Below are positions 41,201-48,900 of a DNA stretch of 64,000 nt, piece by piece. The DNA is taken from positions 1,178,001-1,242,000 of the forward strand of contig JACAXG010000012.1 in NCBI GenBank assembly GCA_018881555.1. The letters run 5' to 3'. Within the stretch, counting starts at the first letter, position 1; the number at the start of each line of letters is the position of its first letter. The notes beneath the pieces are model-generated. The model did not search any database, was not told the DNA's origin, and worked only from the letters and a program-made list of their open reading frames with translations. This stretch comes from Amblyornis subalaris. Lineage: Eukaryota > Chordata > Aves > Passeriformes > Ptilonorhynchidae. Made by a program: the position numbers and the translations under genes.

Positions 41201-42929
41201 TGGTTTAGAACGTAAATATAAAGGAACTCAACATCAAATGCAAAGATTATGCAACATAATAATGTGTTACCTGCACAATGTGGCTTATTGGTCCCAGAGA
41301 TTCAGTTCACATTGGCATGAAGGCTAGGTCCAGAGCAAAGCAGCAGCAAAGAATTTTCTCAGGCTGTACTAGTCCCAAGGATTGGCATATGCACCAGATC
41401 CTTACAAATGAGGAAATTAAGAATTTCATGCAGGAATACTAGGATAGCAGTATAGGCATAAAATTAATATTGTACTATGTGGGTTTTGATTGCTTCCTGT
41501 GAATAACACATGGAATGGCAACATTTTCTCTAGAGTTCTTTTGAAAACTAGCTTATAAATTAGCAGCAAGTGTTTATTTGCAATGCCACATTAGCATGTA
41601 TGCCTAAAGGTCTTACTGTGTAATGCTGATGAAAGATAATAAAACAATAATAATCTTCTCTTAAATATTAATTCAGTCCCCAATGTCCCACTAATACAAT
41701 CCGTCCTTCAATGCAATGTATATCTCTATCAGCAAGGCGATTCATTATCCGTAAGCATTAATACACGACTCCTTTGAAGTATAGATTGGATTTTAATAAT
41801 CTGATAAAGGATAAAAGGAGTCTTTCTCAGCTAGAGCAATCTTATCCTCACTACTTACAAAAAAGACATGTTTGGTAGAGGAAGGACAAGAAATTGCATG
41901 GTGGCATAACAATTTATTGTGTATTTTTCTCATGAATATTCTCTAGGGAACCACAGGACGCCCAGGGCCACCTGGCTCTCTGGGACCTCCTGGTGAAGGT
42001 ATTCAAGGAACAAAGGTAAAAAGACTCAAGTGTCTTCAATATTTAACCTTTGTTGAGTGGTCAATCTGACCATCACAGTGTTAAGGAGATTCCACATTGT
42101 TTCTTATATGAAGAGAGCCTCAGGCTAGAAAATGAGAAGGATAATGTGAGCACCTGCAAAATATGTTCTGCACACTGCTGCAAACTTGCCCAAGCATGTG
42201 TGTGTTGAGGGAGGAGAAAGGAACTTTTTTCAGTTAAAGATACCTTTACAAAATTAAAAATACCACTCCCTCAACTCTCATGCCCGTGAACACTGAATTA
42301 GCTATGTGTACTACCACTCTACTCAGTAGAGAAAGAGCCTCCATCCTGAATCTATGCGTACTATTAATTTTTCCCGGTAATACATGCTTTTACCCAAAGC
42401 ATCAGTGAAATGAGAGAGACTCAAAACAGAAATAAGAAAGGGGGTATGAGAAGGAATAAAATGGAATGGAAAGAGAGAACAAATTAAAATTACAACCAAA
42501 CTAAAATTGAATCCAGTAATGATCATGCGAGTTTTCAATATTATATATATTTATACTGAAGAAGTATTTGAGAAACATAAATTAGTTACTACTTTGTCTC
42601 AAGTGACTCAAGATCTTTGTTAAAATGCAGTTTGAAAAACTTTTTCTTTTAACATTTTAAATTACTGCACGATGAATGATTACAAAGAGTTAATTATCAT
42701 GGATTATCATCAGGGGGAACAAGGTATTCAAGGAATGCCAGGACCACGAGGCCCCCCTGGAGATGGGCTTTTGGGAGAGAAGGTATGACATCTAAATCAG
42801 AGATAATGAGATAATGTCCTAGATGGAAGCCAACACACTGAAAATGCTCATTTACAGTTCTCATTGAAGGCATGTGAATTCTGTGTAAAGGGAATGGCCT
42901 TTTGGGAAAACCTCAGACACTAGATTTTT

Positions 42930-42968
<39 letters not shown>

Positions 42969-45900
42969 GTTATATTGTTATTAGAAGTTAATATTTTATT
43001 ATTAGAATAAATATAGATATCAGATGTTATAGAAGTTATATTGGAATAAATATAGATACTAGATTTAATATCACTTCCTTTCTTTCATCTACCTGCCATG
43101 CAAAATTTGGGGACTACATCAATGTTAAGAAAAAGAGAACTGTAGGTTGAAATCAGTTTTTAGATGTGATCACATTGGCTCAGAAGGGCTGTACAAAGTC
43201 CCACAGCCTACTAAAAGTCGAACACGGAAGCACTAATACATCTGTTTGCTATTCCAAACACCTTTTCTGGGACAAAAGATTTCTCAAAGTGATACTCCCA
43301 TTATTCATTCCAATGACACTCTTAGATTTCTTTTCTATTTCCCTAGTGTTATCTTATTTTTCTAAGACACAGATAACAATTTCCATCATTCAATATCCCA
43401 TGAAACCCCTGTCTGCATGTAGTTGTTCGAGATGGTCCATTTGAGGTGGTTCAAACTGCTTCAGTTATTTTTTCCCATAAAAATGCTTAGCCAATACTAC
43501 AAGTTATTAAGGAAATTCACAAAATACCAATTTATTTAAATGATCTCTAACAAAGATTTCTAACTCACGTCAGAAGCTTAATGTGCATTCAACAAATGCA
43601 ACTAGACAGAAATTTGAAAACTGCAGTAAAAACTGACTTACACTTTCTGTCTGCTTACCAACATGGTTTTAAAGGGAGATCGAGGAGCTACAGGTGACAA
43701 GGGGAAAAAAGGAGAAAAAGGTGATATGGGTGACCCTGGTTTATCCGGAGAGCCTGTGAGTAACTCAGATTTATCATGGCTGTTTTCCTAAACCACTTAA
43801 AAAAAAAGCTGGGTTGTGTGTTCTTCTTTCTATTTAATTACATATAATCGAAAACACTTAAGAAACTGAAACTATGAAAAATTTTAAAAGCACAAAGAAG
43901 ACATTTACTTGGTTAATACCCCACTTCCCACATGGATGTGGTTTCTTTCTTAAGGCAGTTGTCATGGCTTAGCCCCAGCCAGCAACCAAATACCACACAG
44001 CCACTCAATCACCAAACCCCCCCAAGCCCCGGTGGGATGGGGAGGAGAATCACAAAAAAAACTTTAAAAACCCATAAACAAACAGAAGACTCATGGGTGG
44101 ACATACACCAGTTTAATAACTGAACCAACGATAATCATAATCATAAAAAAGCCAACTGATGCCCAGTAAGATTGCTCATCACCTGCTGACCGATGCCTAG
44201 CCCATCCCCGAGCAGTGATCAGCCCCTCGCAGTCAACTCCCCCCGGCTGATGTGCTGAGTGTGACCTCCTATGCTATGGAATAACCCTTTGGCCAGTCCA
44301 GGTCAGGTGTCCTGGCCATGCTCCCCCCAGATCCTTGTACACCTGCTCACAGGCAGAGCATGGGAAACTGAAAAGTCCGTAACTTAGGGTAAGCACCACT
44401 TCAAATATCCCAAACATCATTGTCTCGTCCACTTGATTTCCATAGTAAATCCAAAACACAGCACTAAACCAGCTACTAAGAAAATGAACTCTATCCCAGC
44501 CAAAACCAGGACAGCGGCGAAAGACAACTGCCATGTTTTAAGACAAAACTATGCACTCCTGTTCTATAGCTACCAAGTAACTATAGCTCAGACTTCCCCT
44601 CAAAGCTGGTGAACAGATGAAGGCAGTCAAGATGGTTAACTTCTGCTGATGGGCAGGTCCCCACAAGCTGGAAAGCAAAATGTGGTGCCCTTCCCTTCTG
44701 ACATTCGCACACTGTTAAGTGGGGATACATAAAAACCATTGCGGTTCTTGTCCTGCTGCTGGCCCTATTAGATTTACATATGATGAAACAGAATTCTGAT
44801 CATTCCAGGGTGTCAGGCAGGTATACAGTCTATTGAGAAAGGAAATCAATGCAACATGGTAAACAAGAAAGCTTTGCACAGATTCTCCCTTTCTAATGTA
44901 AACCAACAAGCAGTGATCCAGTGAGAGACTTGAGGTCATCCAATTCCCACAAACCACTTTAGGAGGTTGCAGATACTATATGCACAAGGTGCTATCACAA
45001 GCACACTTTTTCTAGACAAAGTTCTTATTGGCCAAATATTATTCTAATAATGGTATTGATAAAGTCACATTCTAAATTACAATGTTACTATCTAATTGCA
45101 ATAGCTTAATTAACAATCACTGTTACAGGGCAAAACTGGACCAAAGGGAGACCAAGGCCTAACAGTAAGCAAATTCCATTATTTAAATCCCATTACAACA
45201 GGATATAAACAATACTAGATACTATCACATGAAATGTATCCTGTTAATTAGTTTGGAAAGAGGTTTCTCACTAGAAGTGGTCTCAGTAATAATATAGAAA
45301 GAAATCACTCAAAGATTTCTGATTTTTTTTCATCTACTTTATGCTGAAATGGAATTAAAAGTTCCTGGTGATTTTAGGTATTTTTCTGCTACATGTTCTT
45401 TTACAGTTAGATGACCCAGGTGTGTACTTGCTGCAGGAAGGTTTTTTTACAAGTATTTCAGAGTCTAAAGAGCAAAGATCTTCAAACTTGTCATGGTCTA
45501 TCATGCTATGAACTTAATTATATTTCTGCTAAGCCTGAACCACACTTGATCCAAATTCAGTAAAGTATGTCAGTGAGTATATAAATTCTCCTAAGGTTTA
45601 TGACTGAAGCTGAGCAGCAATAGCAAAAGGCTGTATTTGAAAGACAGACTCAATGCCAGATGAGTCCTGCAATGCACCTCAAAAGAAGTAACAAATGATT
45701 GCTCTAATAATGAGAAATATTTTGTTTGCATGTCACAGAAGCTATCATTTTTCTGAACAGACAGCTCTGAAGGCAGTTTTTCGGTTTTTTGCTGATGACA
45801 GCTGGGTAATAGGGTGGGCTAGGTACATCAGGACTCACAACCCACAATTCCATTCTGTGTTGGTGCTCTGGCATATGTCAGCTCACTACAAGCAATATGC

Positions 45901-48900
45901 TTCCTAAAGCTGGGTTTATTTCTCTACTCCCAATACATTGAAAAGGGGTATCATATTATTCAGATGCTAAAATATTTATGCCTTTCAGTTTTAATGAGAA
46001 CCAATTAATCACAAAATATTCTTTAAAATAACCGTAGTTAATTGTTCTAGATAGAGACATTAACGTGTTGTCAAGTTATTGATTATGTGCATATGAAATA
46101 GTTCATTGTAAAACGTGGGACTCATTTCCAGTTTTGAAGGACAGGTTCGGAAGCTTAACAGTAAGATTTTTCTGAGTCACTGTAGGACACAAACATTAAT
46201 TATAAACAAAATCTTTTTTAGTGTCAATATTATATCTCATTTGGAAGAGGCAAGTCATAAAATATTTTTATATTTAATTTTTTTCATATCCAGAGAGAAG
46301 ATATCATTAAATTAGTTAAAGAGATATGTGGTAAGTATTCAGGAAATCTTTATGCTCAGATTCTATATTTTCTTCACTACATTTGCATTCTTCTCCTTTC
46401 CAAAAGGATGCCAAATCAAGTCATTGTCATCTGGTTTTTTTTATTTTTCCTTTGTAGGTTGTGGTATTAAATGTAAGGAAATTCCTATGGAGCTTGTATT
46501 TGTGATTGACAGCTCTGAGAGTGTGGGACCAGAAAATTTTGAGACTATCAAAGACTTCATAACTGCTTTAGTAGACAGACTAACTGTAGGCAGAAATGCA
46601 ACCAGAATTGGCCTTGTGTTATACAGTGTAGAAGCTCGGCTAGAATTTGGTCTCAACAAGCATCCAACTCGACAAGATGTTAAGCGAGCAATTAGAAAAA
46701 TGCAATACATGGGAGAAGGCACTTACACAGGAACTGCTATCCGTAAAGCAACCCAGGAAGGATTTTTTGGTGCTCGAGCAGGGGTCCGGAAAGTAGCTCT
46801 TGTGCTAACAGATGGCCAAACAGACAAGAGAGAAGCTGTAAAACTAGATCTTGTTGTTCGAGAGGCTCATGCAGCAAACATTGAAATGTATGCAATAGGA
46901 ATCGTAAATACTTCAGATCCAACACAGGTTGAGTTTGTGCATGAGCTAAATCTGATTGCTTCAGATCCAGACAGAGAACACATGTATCTCATTGACGACT
47001 TTAACACCCTCTCAGGTGCGTTCACTGACGTTTTATTCTGCCTTTTATCTGATGCTTCTCACAACGGGGCAGGGGTGGGGGGAAGCATTATCTTTGTGGA
47101 TATGTTTTGATGCTGATCAGGATTAGTTACAATGTGCAAAGTAATAGGAATCTAGATACAGATCCACTTCTTTTAAGGTGTCACATTATAGGGCAACATG
47201 GCAATGGGGGGATGTCACCCAGTCTAGGAAAACACCTGCTTAAACTAGTTTTCTAAGCTAAGTGCTCATGCACTGAAAATCTGCTGGACTGTAAATCAGA
47301 ATGAAACCCCTTGTCATAAATTCTACTTGTTAAGTTCCCCTGGGAAATAACCCACTTTCATTTGGTTATTCAGATCAGCAAGGTAAGCAGTTGTTTTCCC
47401 ATTACTAGCTAATAGTCGTTACCAAGCTTAGATGAACACCTTTACATAAGTTCATTGTATTTTCCACCATGTAGAGGACCTACAACCTGGCAAATTTGTG
47501 ACCAAAAAAATCCATAGTCCAAAGAGTCTGGAATAATCTTCTTAGATGCATATAAACAATCCAAAGGAGTACTGGATTACATGTGTATTACTGACATATG
47601 TAAGTAATCCAAATTTCAAAAACACATTGGATTTCTCAGTATGGTAAGTTTTCTACTTTTTTTTTTTTTAATAGCTCTGGAGTCCAAATTAGTCAATCAA
47701 TTTTGTGAAGATGAATATGACATCTTAATACACAACCATAACGGAAATGGTGCAAGTGTAAGTGGACAATCTTTCCATTCAGTATCTCCAAGTTCTTTAC
47801 ACTACACACTTCGGAACGACAATGTTAATAGACAATCACTTTCAGCGCAGACACTTGGAGTATCTACAGTAGAAAGTCCCCTGAGTCCTGGCGATCTTCC
47901 TCAACCATTAGCTCCGGTATGAAAATTCAGCAGACTTTAATGAGCAGAAGTTTAAAAATACACATCTTTCTGTGCTGCCTGATGTAATATGTACCATTTT
48001 CCTTAATTTTCTACAGGACAGGTACTGTAATAGCTCCTTGAACTTGGTATTCTCAGAGTTGGTTGTTCTGAGTTCTGATGTTGCATGCAGGCAATTAACT
48101 GATAGCTATAATTTATTCCTGATACTGTTACAAAGATTCCTTTGTATAATACAGTAATATTTGTGCCACAGTGTAAATCATAACATTATTAAAAGGCAAT
48201 TACACTGTTATAATTAAGTCTAAGAATAGTAATTGAACTCAATTGTAGATTATAATTTTAAGTTTATAAATAAAGCTCGACTAAAAAAAAANATATCCCA
48301 CACTTAGATATGACAGCTTTGCTGGTAAACCAACCGGGTGAAGTTAAAATTCTGGTTCTTGAAACTGAAGTCAGGGCAAATTGAAAGGAAAAACATTAGA
48401 AAATCTCTAAGTCATGGAGGGCTTGTTCATTTTGAAACATTTCACAGTATCTGGAAAGCAAAAAAAATCAAATGCTTATTTCAGACCAAAGTACCTCCTG
48501 TGGTAGTATATGAAGCCTATGAAGAGGAACAAGACAAAGAAAAACGGCCAACCTTCCTAACAATAGACACTACAGGTATTTTTATTGTCATTCATTTCTT
48601 CATCTTCATTTTTGGCTGATCAAAAATCAAAGTCTCATTTTGTTTCTTTTCACCTGCAGCTGTGGTACCATTATTGTCATCTAAACAACCACCTTCCGAT
48701 AAAGCGGTGACATCATCTCTTTCAACTGCAGGACCCACACCGAGACCAGGTGGATTATGAATCTTCACTAGTTTTTCATTTTGTTCCCTCTTATCTTGGT
48801 ACTAACCTTTAATAAGGCTTTAAATCAGAGTAATTTTGTTCCACTTTCTGAAGATTTTGTGAGTCTGCGATGTGGAAGAGAAATGATTTCAGGATTTTAT

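Noticed and set aside
44274..44534. 86-codon minus-strand open frame
   Set aside because: It is inside the solo LTR and does not match a viral protein; LTRs do not normally encode one.
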